Source: Kaistia dalseonensis (GTDB lineage Bacteria; Pseudomonadota; Alphaproteobacteria; Rhizobiales; Kaistiaceae). From it: 64,000 nt of DNA. Positions 36,796 to 45,591 of the stretch are shown one piece after another (within the stretch, counting starts at the first letter, position 1; each line of letters begins with the position of its first letter). A model generated the notes under the pieces. It had not been told where the DNA came from. It searched no databases and was given only the letters and a program-made list of their open reading frames with translations. The stretch spans positions 1 through 64,000 of the forward strand of contig NZ_JAUSVO010000006.1 of assembly GCF_030814715.1 (NCBI RefSeq). The letters run 5' to 3'. The position numbers and the translations under genes were made by a program.

Positions 36796-36958
36796 GTCTG
36801 GTTCCCGGCATCATGGCGGCGACAGCTTCGCACCGCGGGGAACGCTTCGCCAGCCTGATCCTGCGGATCGGCTCCAATCGCGCGGGCGCAAACCCCGCGC
36901 GATTCCGTTCAACCGCGCCGCAAAACGAAGCCGTTCGCGGCGCCGGCGGCAAGGCCGC

Positions 36959-37174
36959 CTATTCTTCCTCGAGGTCGATGTCGAGGATGGCCATGGTGAA
37001 GTTGTAGGAGAGTTCGCCCTCCTCGTCGTCACGGAACAGCACGCCGACGAATTCATCGCCGAAATAGACTTCGGCGGAATCGTCCTTGCGGGGCCGCTGA
37101 CGGACGGTGATGTCCTTCATGGCGAAGCGGCGGCGGAAGAAGCTCTCGAGCTTCTGGATCTCCTTGCGATCCAA
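36959..37174 (-). CDS. DUF3126 family protein
   Basis: A 71-residue conserved protein of unknown function, limited mainly to alphaproteobacteria. The sequence MDRKEIQKLESFFRRRF, then RPRKDDSAEVYFGDEFVGV and the acidic end DIDLEEE match the family. It is the second gene after cysE on the minus strand, 111 bases away, the usual neighbourhood. A GGAG ribosome site precedes the ATG. Confidence 0.9.
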   Translation of the reverse strand: MDRKEIQKLESFFRRRFAMKDITVRQRPRKDDSAEVYFGDEFVGVLFRDDEEGELSYNFTMAILDIDLEEE

Positions 37175-37240
37175 TTCTATCTCCTGAGATGCGGGGCAAA
37201 AGGTCGGCGATCGGCCCGCGCTGGCGCAGGCTCGTCCGTC

Positions 37241-37259
37241 GCGCCGCCCCGTACGGCGC
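37241..37259 (-). terminator. Short hairpin after cysE
   Basis: GCGCCG and CGGCGC arms with a 7-base loop, 26 bases downstream of the cysE stop. No T tract; may only reduce read-through into the DUF3126 gene. Confidence 0.3.
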
Positions 37260-37285
37260 CTCCGGAACCGGTGTTGATCGGTGGA

Positions 37286-38110
37286 CTATACCTGATTTTC
37301 GACGATCTGATCCATCGCGCGGGAAGGCTCCGCGCAGGGCGCCTTGCCGACGACCTTGGCCGGCACGCCGGCGACCGTCGTGTTCGACGGCACGGCATGA
37401 AGGACCACCGAGCCGGCGGCGACGCGCGAGCAATGGCCGATCTCGATATTGCCGAGGATCTTGGCGCCCGCCCCGATCAGCACGCCGTGGCGCACCTTGG
37501 GATGGCGGTCGCCGGTTTCCTTGCCCGTCCCGCCCAGTGTCACGCCCTGAAGGATTGAGACATTGTCTTCGATCACCGCCGTCTCACCGATCACGATATC
37601 GGTGGCATGGTCGAAGAACAGGCCCTTGCCGATCTTCACCGCCGGATTGATGTCGACCTGGAAGACGGAGGAGGAGCGGCTCTGCAGGTAATAGGCGAAG
37701 TCGCGCCGGCCGTGATGCCAGAGCCAATGCGCGAGGCGGTGGGTCTGGATCGCGTGGAAACCCTTGAAATAGAGCACGGGCTCGACGGCGCGGTTGCAGG
37801 CGGGGTCACGGTCCAGCACGGCCTGGATATCGACCCGGATTGCATGCGCGATGCCCGGCTCGGTCACGAACGCCTCGGCAAAGGCCTGGCGGATGATTTC
37901 GCCCGAGAGATCGCGATGATTGAGGCGGTCGGCGATGCGATGCGCGACGGCTTCCTCGAGACGGTCATGGCTGAGGATCGAGCCATAGACGAGGCTCGCC
38001 ATCGCCGGCTCGGCGCGCATGATCTCCTCGGCCTCGCTGCGAAGCGCGGACCAGAGCGGATCAAAACTCGCGAGGCCTTCGGCCCCGAACCGGGAATTGG
38101 CTACGGACAT
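37286..38110 (-). CDS. cysE: Serine O-acetyltransferase
   Basis: Makes O-acetylserine from serine and acetyl-CoA, the carbon skeleton for cysteine. The 274-residue product has the helical N-terminal trimer domain and the C-terminal left-handed beta-helix with DHATDIVIGETAVIEDNVSI and GDRHPKVRHGVLIGAGAKI. The catalytic histidine in FFDHATD and the second in GDRHPK are present. The tail after the helix is of the feedback-sensitive length class. The ATG at 38110 follows AAGGAGA with 6-base spacing, preferred over 38164. Confidence 0.95.
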   Translation of the reverse strand: MSVANSRFGAEGLASFDPLWSALRSEAEEIMRAEPAMASLVYGSILSHDRLEEAVAHRIADRLNHRDLSGEIIRQAFAEAFVTEPGIAHAIRVDIQAVLDRDPACNRAVEPVLYFKGFHAIQTHRLAHWLWHHGRRDFAYYLQSRSSSVFQVDINPAVKIGKGLFFDHATDIVIGETAVIEDNVSILQGVTLGGTGKETGDRHPKVRHGVLIGAGAKILGNIEIGHCSRVAAGSVVLHAVPSNTTVAGVPAKVVGKAPCAEPSRAMDQIVENQV

Positions 38111-38333
38111 GGACGTCTCCTTGCGCCAGGCGCTGTGCGTCTGGTTGGGCGCGCACATTAGCATGAGCGATCATCGGCACGAAACCGTGCCCGACAGGTA
38201 AATAATGCTCCGGGCACCAATGTGCTCCAGGCCGGTATCGCGAAAGGGGCCGCCTCGGCAACAAGAATTTCCCGAAACGGCCCACGACCATCCCGCGGCG
38301 GGACAAGGACCGGCCGGACGGTGCGCCAGACGC

Positions 38334-39092
38334 TCAGCCGAGCCCCTGCCGCGCCAGAAAGTCGAGCACGCCGGCCTTGTAGACCTTGTCGCCGACCGCG
38401 AGCATGTGGTCGCGCTTGGGAATTTCGAGCACGGCCGCGCCGGGAATGATCTCGGCCAGCCGCTCCGGCGAACCCGCCAGTTCGTCGCGCTCGCCGACCG
38501 CGATCAGCACCGGCATGTGCAGCGTGGCCAGATCATCGGCTGAGATCGGCACGCGGGTCGCCTTCATGCAGGCGGCGAGCGCCACGCGATCGCTCTTCGT
38601 CTGGTCGGCGAACTTGCGGAACATCAGCCCGACGGGATCGGTGATCTCTTCGGGATGCTCCGTCTCCAGCGCCTCCACCACCGGGCCCCACGGCCCGATG
38701 CCGGTGACAATGCCATAGCCGAGACCGCCGAAGATCAGCGCCTTGATCAGTTCGGGATGCGCCAGCGCCAGGAAGGCAGAGATCCGCGCGCCCATCGAAT
38801 AGCCCATGACATCGGCCTTCGCGATGCCGAGATGGGCGAGGAGATTGCGCGCATCCTCCGCCAGCGCCGCCACGCGATAGGCAGCGACCTCGTGCGGCTT
38901 GGCGCTGTGGCCATGGCCGCGATTATCGAGCGCGATCACGCGTCGGCCGGCCTTCGTCAACGTGTCGACCCAGCCCGGATTGACCCAGTTGACCCGTGCG
39001 CTGGAGCCGAAGCCGTGGATCAGCAGGATCGGTGGCCCCTCGCCTTCGTCGAGATAGGCGATCTCATAGCCATTGGAGGAGAAATGCTTCAT
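38334..39092 (-). CDS. Alpha/beta hydrolase
   Basis: A 252-residue alpha/beta-fold hydrolase. The oxyanion motif LIHGFGSSA, the nucleophile elbow MGYSMGAR (serine), the acid in VGERDELAG and the histidine in PKRDHMLAV are all present, so it should be active as an esterase or similar. The substrate is unknown. The start at 39092 gives the normal beta-1 strand; an upstream ATG at 39149 adds unconserved sequence. It lies upstream of cysE on the same strand with 223 bases between, and is divergent from the zf-CHCC gene. Confidence 0.88.
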   Translation of the reverse strand: MKHFSSNGYEIAYLDEGEGPPILLIHGFGSSARVNWVNPGWVDTLTKAGRRVIALDNRGHGHSAKPHEVAAYRVAALAEDARNLLAHLGIAKADVMGYSMGARISAFLALAHPELIKALIFGGLGYGIVTGIGPWGPVVEALETEHPEEITDPVGLMFRKFADQTKSDRVALAACMKATRVPISADDLATLHMPVLIAVGERDELAGSPERLAEIIPGAAVLEIPKRDHMLAVGDKVYKAGVLDFLARQGLG

Positions 39093-39241
39093 CCGAGGGA
39101 TCCGTCGCGGTGGGACCGCCCTTATGGCGCAAGCCGGCGGCCGCGCCAAGGTGTCGCCATTCTGCCGACCATCACGGTCTGTTCATCGCGCCACGACGCC
39201 GCTATGGTCCGCCCAACAGCATTCCAACGACGGATTCCGCC

Positions 39242-39490
39242 ATGGCCGATCATGTGATCCCGCATTTCCACAATGATTCCGGCGTTGCGCTGATCGAGAT
39301 CGGCGTGACGGAATTCATGTGCGTCGGCGCCAAGCCGCCCTTCGACCATCCGCATGTCTTCCTCGACCTCGGCAGCGACGGCGAGAAGGTCTGCCCCTAT
39401 TGCTCGACGCTCTATCGCTATAACCCGAAGCTGCACGGCACCGAGAGCAACCCGGCCGGGCATCTCTTCATCGATCCGATCGCCGCCTGA
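39242..39490 (+). CDS. Zinc-finger domain protein (zf-CHCC, NDUFS6-like)
   Basis: An 82-residue protein with the zf-CHCC pattern: FMCVGAKPPFDHPHVFLDLG then CPYCSTLYRY, giving one cysteine, one histidine and a CxxC pair that bind zinc. In alphaproteobacteria this family is the counterpart of the mitochondrial complex I accessory subunit NDUFS6. The flavin monooxygenase gene follows at 20 bases, so they are likely co-transcribed. Confidence 0.88.
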   Translation: MADHVIPHFHNDSGVALIEIGVTEFMCVGAKPPFDHPHVFLDLGSDGEKVCPYCSTLYRYNPKLHGTESNPAGHLFIDPIAA

Positions 39491-39510
39491 GGCGCTCTAG
39501 AGGAAAAGCC

Positions 39511-40674
39511 GTGCGGATAGCAATCGCCGGCGCCGGCATAGCCGGCCTCACGACGGCCCTGCTGCTGTCCCGCGCGGGCCACGGCGTCGATCTCTATGAG
39601 CGTGCTGCGAACCTCTCGGAAGTCGGCGCGGGCGTGCAGATTTCGCCCAATGCCGGCCGCATCCTGGAACAACTCGGCCTCGGCCCGGCGCTCGATCATC
39701 TCGCGACGCGGCCCGTTGCGATCGACATACGCGGCGCCGTGTCAGGCCGGGTCATTGTCTCCCTGCCGCTCGCCAAGGCCGCCGCGCGCTATGGCGTGCC
39801 CTACCGGCTGATGCATCGCGGCGACCTGCAGGGCGTACTTCTGAACGCGGCCATCGCCGATCATGGCATCAAGCTGCATCTCGGTGCCGCGCTTGCCGAC
39901 TTTGCCGATACGCCGGCTGGCATGCGCTTCAGCGCCAATGACGCGCCGCACGAGGTCGATCTGCTGATCGGCGCCGATGGCGTGCGCTCGAAAGTCCGCG
40001 AACTCATCTCCGGACCGAATGGCCGCCAGAGCTCGGGCCGCACCGCCTGGCGCACGACGATTCCCGCCGCCAAGGTGCCCGCCGATCTGCCGCGCGACCG
40101 CACCACGATGTTCCTCGGCGATCGAACCCATGTCGTGATCTATCCGATCCGCTCGGCGCGCGAGATCAATGTCGTCGCCATCGTCGAGGAGAACTGGACC
40201 GGCGAGGGCTGGAGCGAGCCCGGAGATCCGGCCTGGCTCGCCGTACACTTTCGCGGCGTGTCCCCCCTGCTCCAGGATACGTTCACGGCGGCAGCCGGCT
40301 GGACGCGCTGGTATCTCTCCGCCGTCGATCCACTGGCGTCCTGGCAGAAGGGACATGCCGTGCTGGTCGGTGACGCCGCCCACGCCATGCTGCCCTTCCT
40401 CGCCCAGGGCGCAGCCATGGCGATCGAGGATGCCGCCATTCTCGTGCGCTGTCTCACGCGGGCGAACACGGATATCGAAGGCGCGCTCGCGCGTTACGAG
40501 GTCTTGCGGAAGCCCCGCGTCACCCGTGTCTGGCAGACGGCCCGCCAGAGCGGCACCATCTACCATATGAGCCCGCTGACGGCGCCCTTCCGCGACGCGA
40601 CGATGAAGACGCTCGGCGGCGAAAGGCTGCTCGGCCGCTATGACTGGCTTTATGGCTGGCGACAGACCGACTGA
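39511..40674 (+). CDS. FAD-dependent monooxygenase (UbiH/salicylate-hydroxylase-like)
   Basis: A 387-residue class A flavoprotein hydroxylase using NAD(P)H and oxygen on an aromatic-like substrate. FAD motifs are GAGIAGLTTALLLSRAG at the N-terminus, GADGVRSKVRE (the DG motif) in the middle and VGDAAHAMLPFLAQGAAM at the third site. The start is GTG at 39511 after AGAGGAAAA. It follows the zf-CHCC gene closely. Whether it acts in quinone synthesis or aromatic breakdown cannot be told. Confidence 0.88.
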   Translation: MRIAIAGAGIAGLTTALLLSRAGHGVDLYERAANLSEVGAGVQISPNAGRILEQLGLGPALDHLATRPVAIDIRGAVSGRVIVSLPLAKAAARYGVPYRLMHRGDLQGVLLNAAIADHGIKLHLGAALADFADTPAGMRFSANDAPHEVDLLIGADGVRSKVRELISGPNGRQSSGRTAWRTTIPAAKVPADLPRDRTTMFLGDRTHVVIYPIRSAREINVVAIVEENWTGEGWSEPGDPAWLAVHFRGVSPLLQDTFTAAAGWTRWYLSAVDPLASWQKGHAVLVGDAAHAMLPFLAQGAAMAIEDAAILVRCLTRANTDIEGALARYEVLRKPRVTRVWQTARQSGTIYHMSPLTAPFRDATMKTLGGERLLGRYDWLYGWRQTD

Positions 40675-40773
40675 TCGGCCGAGCCCGCCCTCCGGACGCC
40701 ACAAACCACCGGTCTGGTGCCGCGCGAAGCGACGGTCCAGCACTGCCGTCGCACCTATTCGACGGGAAACGCC

Positions 40774-41577
40774 ATGATATTCCGCCTCGCCGCTCTCCTC
40801 CTCGCCAGCAGCACCATGATCGGGAGCGCGGCAGCGGGCACGGTCTGTACGATCGTCGCGGATGCCAGGACCGGCAAGACGCTCCTCGAGGAAGGGCGGT
40901 GTGACCAGAGGATCACGTCGGCATCGACCTTCAAGATAGCGATCAGTCTGATGGGCTATGATGCCGGCATCCTCAAGGACGCGCACCACCCCGCCCTGCC
41001 TTTCAAGAAGGGCTATGCCGACTGGCTGCCGATTTGGCGCCAGACAACCGACCCGAGCAGCTGGATGAAGAATTCCGTCGTCTGGTATTCGCAGCAGGTG
41101 ACGCAGGCGCTCGGCGAGGCCCGCTTTCGCGACTATGTGCGGGCCTTCGACTATGGCAATCAAGACGTCTCCGGCGATCCGGGCAAAAATGACGGCCTGA
41201 CCCGCTCATGGTTGAGTTCGTCGCTGAAGATCTCCCCGGTCGAGCAGGTCGCGTTCCTGCGAAAGGTGGTCAATCGCGAATTACCAGTGTCCGCATACGC
41301 CATCGAGATGACGGCGCAATTGACTGCGCTCGATGTCGCGGGCGGCTGGGACATTCATGGCAAGACGGGTGCGGGCCGCGCCACCAAGGCCGATGGGACG
41401 CCAGGCAACGCGCAAGGCTGGTTCGTCGGCTGGGCCACGAAGGGCGATCGCACCCTCGTTTTCGCCCGACAGGTCGAGGACGAGAAGACGGAAGCGGTCA
41501 GCCCCGGCATCCGCACACGCGACGCGATGCTGAAGGAATTGCCGGCGATGCTCGACAAGCTTCAGGCTGCAGACTGA
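40774..41577 (+). CDS. Class D (OXA-type) beta-lactamase
   Basis: A 267-residue exported serine beta-lactamase. Signal peptide at residues 1-21 (LAALLLASSTMIGSAAAG). All class D motifs are in place: STFK at 51-54 (nucleophile serine and the lysine that is carboxylated), SVV at 101-103, YGN at 127-129, a tryptophan at 147 and KTG at 197-199. It is therefore likely active against penicillins. Base composition is like the flanks and no mobile element is near, so it looks like an intrinsic chromosomal gene. ATG at 40774. Confidence 0.92.
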   Translation: MIFRLAALLLASSTMIGSAAAGTVCTIVADARTGKTLLEEGRCDQRITSASTFKIAISLMGYDAGILKDAHHPALPFKKGYADWLPIWRQTTDPSSWMKNSVVWYSQQVTQALGEARFRDYVRAFDYGNQDVSGDPGKNDGLTRSWLSSSLKISPVEQVAFLRKVVNRELPVSAYAIEMTAQLTALDVAGGWDIHGKTGAGRATKADGTPGNAQGWFVGWATKGDRTLVFARQVEDEKTEAVSPGIRTRDAMLKELPAMLDKLQAAD

Positions 41578-41761
41578 ACCGACATCGCCGGATCACTGCG
41601 GCCGCGCCCGACCTTCACCCGCGCGACGCCGCATCGGCGAGCACAGCCAAGGATGGGGATCGGAGAGCGCGGGTGCACCCGTCGCGACCAGCGTTCGGTC
41701 AATATCCGGCTCGTCCTCATGCATCGCGCTGCCGGACATGTGGCCCCCCCTCCCTGGGCAA

Positions 41762-42256
41762 TCAGCCAACAGGCGCCAGACGCGCGTCCAGCGCGTCGAC
41801 TTCGCTGTCGGAAAAGACCTCGATGCCGTTCTCCCTGAGCAGCGCCGCCGTCACGCCGGCGCCGGCATGTTTCGTCCCGTCGAACCGGCCGCCATAGACG
41901 AAGCCGCTGCCGCAGGACGGGCTGCCGTCGATCAGGAGGGCAAAGGCGCAATCATGCGCCCGCGCAACGGCCAGAGCCGCCTCGGCGCCGGCGACGAACT
42001 GCGCCGTCACGTCCCGGCCATCAATATCGACCACGCGCCCCTCCCCGGCCAGGACGGCATCGCCGGAAAGCCCGGCGCCGATCTCGGCCGGCGCGCGCGG
42101 CACGCTGAAACCCGCCATCAGCTCGGGACAGATCGAGACGACACGGCCCTCCGCCTGCCATCGCGCGAGCGTGGAATGGGCGAGCGTCTTGGCCGACCCA
42201 TTATAGCGGACCGGCCGCCCCAGCAGGCAGGCGCTGACGAGGATCCTGGCGGTCAC
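41762..42256 (-). CDS. DUF523 family protein
   Basis: A 164-residue cysteine-bearing protein of the DUF523 family. Signature segments ILVSACLLGRPVRYNG, VSICPELMAGFSVPR and LIDGSPSCGSGFVYGGRFDG contain the four conserved cysteines, suggesting metal or Fe/S binding. The start is GTG at 42256. Function is not established. It is downstream of the acyl-ACP/CoA synthetase gene on the same strand, 78 bases apart. Confidence 0.9.
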   Translation of the reverse strand: MTARILVSACLLGRPVRYNGSAKTLAHSTLARWQAEGRVVSICPELMAGFSVPRAPAEIGAGLSGDAVLAGEGRVVDIDGRDVTAQFVAGAEAALAVARAHDCAFALLIDGSPSCGSGFVYGGRFDGTKHAGAGVTAALLRENGIEVFSDSEVDALDARLAPVG

Positions 42257-42334
42257 GATCGGTCCCGGCGATCGCGCGCCGGCATGAATGCAACGACCCT
42301 TCCGGCCAAGCCCAGTTTCATCCGACCCGCTCCC

Positions 42335-43918
42335 TCAGCGTTTCGCGATCTCGATGATTGCCGGATAGTCCGTCTTGCCCGTGCCGAGCATCGGCAGCGC
42401 CTCGACGGTCACGATGCGCTTCGGCACCATGATCTCCGGAATGCCGTGCAACCGGGCTGAGCCGACCAGCGCCTCGCGGTCAGGATCGACGCGATCCGTC
42501 ACCAGCACCAGCTGCTCGCCCTTGCGCTCGTCCGGCACCGCCACGACGGCATGGATGTTGTCGGGCCAGACCTGCGAAGCATAGGCCTCGACGGCGGCGA
42601 GCGAGATCATCTCGCCGCCGATCTTGGCGAAGCGCTTGGCACGGCCGCGAATGGTGATGTAGCCCTCGGCATCGACCGAGACGATATCGCCCGTATCGTG
42701 CCAGCCATCCGGCGTGCGCTCCAGCTTGCCCGGCGCGCTGTCGCGCAGATAGCCCTGCATGACGTTCGGACCCGTGATCCAGAAGCGGCCGCCTTCGTCG
42801 AGGCCGGCGACCGGCTCGATGCGATAGGACATGCCCGGCAGCAGCCGCCCGACCGTGCCGTCGCGATGATAGAGCGGCGTATTGGCGGAGATCACCGGCG
42901 CCGCCTCGGTCGCGCCGTAACCCTCAAACAGTTCGATGCCGAACTTGTCGCGCCAGAGCGTGCGGGTCTGATCCTTGATCCGCTCCGCGCCGAGCACGAC
43001 TAGACGAAGTTTCTCGAAATCCTTCTTCTCGCCCATGCGACCCCAGCCGCCGGCGAAGGTGTCGGTGCCGATCAGGATGGTCGAGCCGCTTTCGGCGACG
43101 ATGGGCGGGATCTGCTTGTAGTGCAGCGGCGTCGGATAGAAGAACACGCGCATGCCGATCGCAAACGGCGCGATCAGGCCGACCGTCATGCCGAAGGAAT
43201 GGAACACCGGCAGCGGATTGAAGAGCGAATCCTCGGCGCTGAGCTCCAGCGTTCGCAGGAACTGCTCGACATTGCAGAGGATGTTGGCGTGGCTGAGCGC
43301 GACGCCCTTGGGCACGCCCTCCGAGCCGGAGGTGAAGAGCATCACGGCGATATCGTCGGGCTTGGCCTTCGACGCGGCGTGGACGAAGCGCGACAGCATT
43401 GACGAGGCGACGCCGAGCAGCTTGTCGAAGGTGCCGACCGATTTGCCGATATCCTCCAGCCAGATGAACTCGACATGCGCGCCGATCGCCGCGATCAGTT
43501 CCTCGAGCTTGCCCTCGGCGACGAAGCGGCGCGAGGTGATGACGTGGCGGATCTCCGCCGCCTTGCAGGCGACGAGCAGGTTCTTCGGCCCGGCGGTGAA
43601 ATTGAGCATGGCGGGAACGCGGCCAAAGGCCGTCAGCCCGAAAAAGGCCGGCGCCACGGTGGCGACATTCGGCAGCAGCAGGCCAACGCATTCTCCGGGC
43701 CTGGTGCGCTTGGCGAAGACCCGGCCGAGCACGAAGGCACCGATGATGACGCGGTCGAGCGAGAGCGGCTTGCGCTGCACATCCTCCATGACGATCCGCT
43801 TGCCGCCGAAGCGGGCGCGGGCATCGAGCAGCATCTGGAACAGCGTCTTGTTCCAGCGGCGCGGATCGAGCGGGATCGCCGCCGTCGCGGGGCTCGGTAT
43901 GGCGGTGGCGATGTCCAT
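42335..43918 (-). CDS. AMP-binding acyl-ACP/acyl-CoA synthetase (Aas C-terminal-like)
   Basis: A 527-residue adenylate-forming enzyme that activates a fatty acid with ATP. Motifs: MLFTSGSEGVPKGVALSH (P-loop), YGATEAAPV, DGWHDTGDI and the catalytic lysine in MLGTGKTDYP. The pattern is closest to the synthetase half of Aas, which re-acylates lysophospholipid through acyl-ACP, but no acyltransferase domain or gene is present here. Its product may be acyl-ACP or acyl-CoA. The ATG at 43918 is the first start before the conserved WNKTLFQMLLDA region. GNAT gene upstream, DUF523 downstream. Confidence 0.85.
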   Translation of the reverse strand: MDIATAIPSPATAAIPLDPRRWNKTLFQMLLDARARFGGKRIVMEDVQRKPLSLDRVIIGAFVLGRVFAKRTRPGECVGLLLPNVATVAPAFFGLTAFGRVPAMLNFTAGPKNLLVACKAAEIRHVITSRRFVAEGKLEELIAAIGAHVEFIWLEDIGKSVGTFDKLLGVASSMLSRFVHAASKAKPDDIAVMLFTSGSEGVPKGVALSHANILCNVEQFLRTLELSAEDSLFNPLPVFHSFGMTVGLIAPFAIGMRVFFYPTPLHYKQIPPIVAESGSTILIGTDTFAGGWGRMGEKKDFEKLRLVVLGAERIKDQTRTLWRDKFGIELFEGYGATEAAPVISANTPLYHRDGTVGRLLPGMSYRIEPVAGLDEGGRFWITGPNVMQGYLRDSAPGKLERTPDGWHDTGDIVSVDAEGYITIRGRAKRFAKIGGEMISLAAVEAYASQVWPDNIHAVVAVPDERKGEQLVLVTDRVDPDREALVGSARLHGIPEIMVPKRIVTVEALPMLGTGKTDYPAIIEIAKR

Positions 43919-44032
43919 CGGTCTGTTCCTGCCCCTGGCGCTGAACGGCCGCGCTCAGCCGCGGCGCGTCATTCTCCTCGCCCGCGACCATATAATGATG
44001 ACGGTCGCCGAGGCGAGGCCATCGCGCATTCT

Positions 44033-44590
44033 TCAGGCTGCGACGCGCGCGATTCGCGCCAGAAGACCCTCTGCCGTCGGCCAGACATAGCGCAGCAGCG
44101 GCGCCGCCTTGCCGTCGCCCTCGGCGGCCGGTTCGATCCGCTCGGCGACAGCGCCGCCCCAGCGATCATAAACGGCGCGGGCGGGATGGTTGGCCTCGTA
44201 GACGAGCAGATGTACCGGCGCGCCCAAGGACCCAACCGGCAATTTCTCGAGGGCGGCGCGCAGGAGCGCCGCGCCGATGCCCCTGCCCTTGCGCTCGGGA
44301 TCGATATGCAGATTGTTGATGAAATGCCCCCAGCGGGCATCCTCATGCGGCACGAGGCAGATCAGGCCGGCGATCTGGCGATCGTCGGTCTCGGCGACGA
44401 GAATGATGCAATTGCGCGTCTCGGGATCAACCGTGATCCGCTCAAGCCATAATGCTGCGCGCTCGGCCGCCAGCGGACCGTCGAGATAGGCATCGGCCAC
44501 GATGCCGCGATAGGCCCGGCGTGAACTCGTCACATGAAGCGCCGTGACAGCGTCGATATCGCGCCGCACCGCGTGGCGGATCGTCTCCAT
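44033..44590 (-). CDS. GNAT family N-acetyltransferase
   Basis: A 185-residue acetyl-CoA-dependent acetyltransferase. The cofactor motif is NNLHIDPERKGRGIGAALL (Q/RxxGxG/A form) and the C-terminal VYEANHPARAVYDRWGG is typical of GNAT motif B. Substrate unknown. It lies 114 bases before the synthetase gene on the same strand and is divergent from padR. Confidence 0.88.
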   Translation of the reverse strand: METIRHAVRRDIDAVTALHVTSSRRAYRGIVADAYLDGPLAAERAALWLERITVDPETRNCIILVAETDDRQIAGLICLVPHEDARWGHFINNLHIDPERKGRGIGAALLRAALEKLPVGSLGAPVHLLVYEANHPARAVYDRWGGAVAERIEPAAEGDGKAAPLLRYVWPTAEGLLARIARVAA

Positions 44591-44682
44591 TCAGCCATTC
44601 CCTATCATTGGACCCAAGGCGCGACAGCGATCGTCCATTGCCGCCCACCTTGTCAAACGGCGGGCACGAAACGACATGAGAC

Positions 44683-44746
44683 ATGTCGTAAGATATATCT
44701 TGACGAAACGCCGGGCTCGACCTAATTAAGATATATCGTAAGACAT
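44683..44746. promoter_or_regulatory. Inverted pair of 20-bp boxes before padR (putative operator)
   Basis: Box 1 (44683-44702) reads ATGTCGTAAGATATATCTTG; box 2 (44727-44746) is, on the minus strand, ATGTCTTACGATATATCTTA. They match at 17 of 20 positions and point toward each other, with ATGT and ACAT at the outer ends. Box 1 contains the perfect palindrome AAGATATATCTT. PadR-type repressors bind ATGT-ACAT dyads and commonly control themselves, so autoregulation is likely. GNAT gene expression could be affected too. Confidence 0.65.
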
Positions 44747-44760
44747 AACGGAGAAACCAG

Positions 44761-45459
44761 ATGGGTTTTGGACATCATCATCATGAACATTGCGGCCATC
44801 CGCATCGCGGCCGCTTCTTCGATTTCGCCGGCCGCCGTGGCGGGCGTGGCGAAGGCGGGCCGGGCTTTGGCGGCGGCTTCGGTCGCGGACCCTTTGGCGG
44901 GCGTGGCGGCGACGGCTTCCGGATCGGACGCATGGTCGCCGATGGCGACCTCCGCCTGATCGTACTCTCGCTGCTCGAGAAGACCCCGCGCCATGGCTAC
45001 GACGTCATCAAGGCGATCGAGGAACTGACCAGCGGCAGCTACAGCCCGAGCCCCGGCGTCATCTATCCCACCCTCACCTTCCTCGAAGAGGCGGGCCAGG
45101 CGACGGCGACGACCGAGGGCAACAAGAAGGTCTATGCCATCACCGATGCCGGCAAGGCGCATCTGAACGAGAACCGGGTCGGCGTCGAGGCCGTGCTGGA
45201 CCATCTCGCCCGGATCGGCAAGCGGATCGCCCAGGCTCGCGCCTGGTTCGGCCGCGACGAGGACGGCCCGCGCGGCGAACGGCCGGATCGCGACATCCCG
45301 GATGTCATTCCGGCGATGAACGAGGCGCGCCGCGCGCTGAAGGGCGCCATTGCCAGCCGCATCGGCGACGACGAGGCCGAGCAGCAGCGCGTGGCCGACA
45401 TCCTGCAGCGCGCCGCCGAGGAGATCATGCGCGGCAAGGCCGGCGGCATCGATCTCTAG
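44761..45459 (+). CDS. PadR family transcriptional regulator with His/Gly-rich N-terminus
   Basis: A 232-residue DNA-binding protein. The PadR winged helix lies at about residues 62-145 (LRLIVLSLLEKTPRHGYDVIK and SPSPGVIYPTLTFLEEAG). Unusual is the first 55 residues: HHHHEHCGHPH near the start, then a Gly/Arg-rich stretch; the histidine cluster with one cysteine could bind a metal. The C-terminal half is helical and should dimerise. GGAG lies 7 bases before the ATG, and paired operator-like boxes lie upstream. No target gene other than itself is evident. Confidence 0.9.
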   Translation: MGFGHHHHEHCGHPHRGRFFDFAGRRGGRGEGGPGFGGGFGRGPFGGRGGDGFRIGRMVADGDLRLIVLSLLEKTPRHGYDVIKAIEELTSGSYSPSPGVIYPTLTFLEEAGQATATTEGNKKVYAITDAGKAHLNENRVGVEAVLDHLARIGKRIAQARAWFGRDEDGPRGERPDRDIPDVIPAMNEARRALKGAIASRIGDDEAEQQRVADILQRAAEEIMRGKAGGIDL

Positions 45460-45477
45460 GCCTGAAAATAGAGATGC

Positions 45478-45510
45478 AAAAACGGCCCCGTCGCAAGGCG
45501 GGGCCGTTTT
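45478..45510 (+). terminator. Rho-independent terminator after padR
   Basis: AACGGCCCCG (45481-45490) pairs with CGGGGCCGTT (45499-45508) over an 8-base loop and is followed by TT and preceded by an A run, so it can act in both directions, also for the convergent SDR gene. Confidence 0.85.
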
Positions 45511-45591
45511 CGTGTCGCGTCGAGGCATTAGACTCTTTGGTTGGTCGCGTTTCCTTCACGCGAACCGCATTCCACTTCGCTCGGAAACGCC

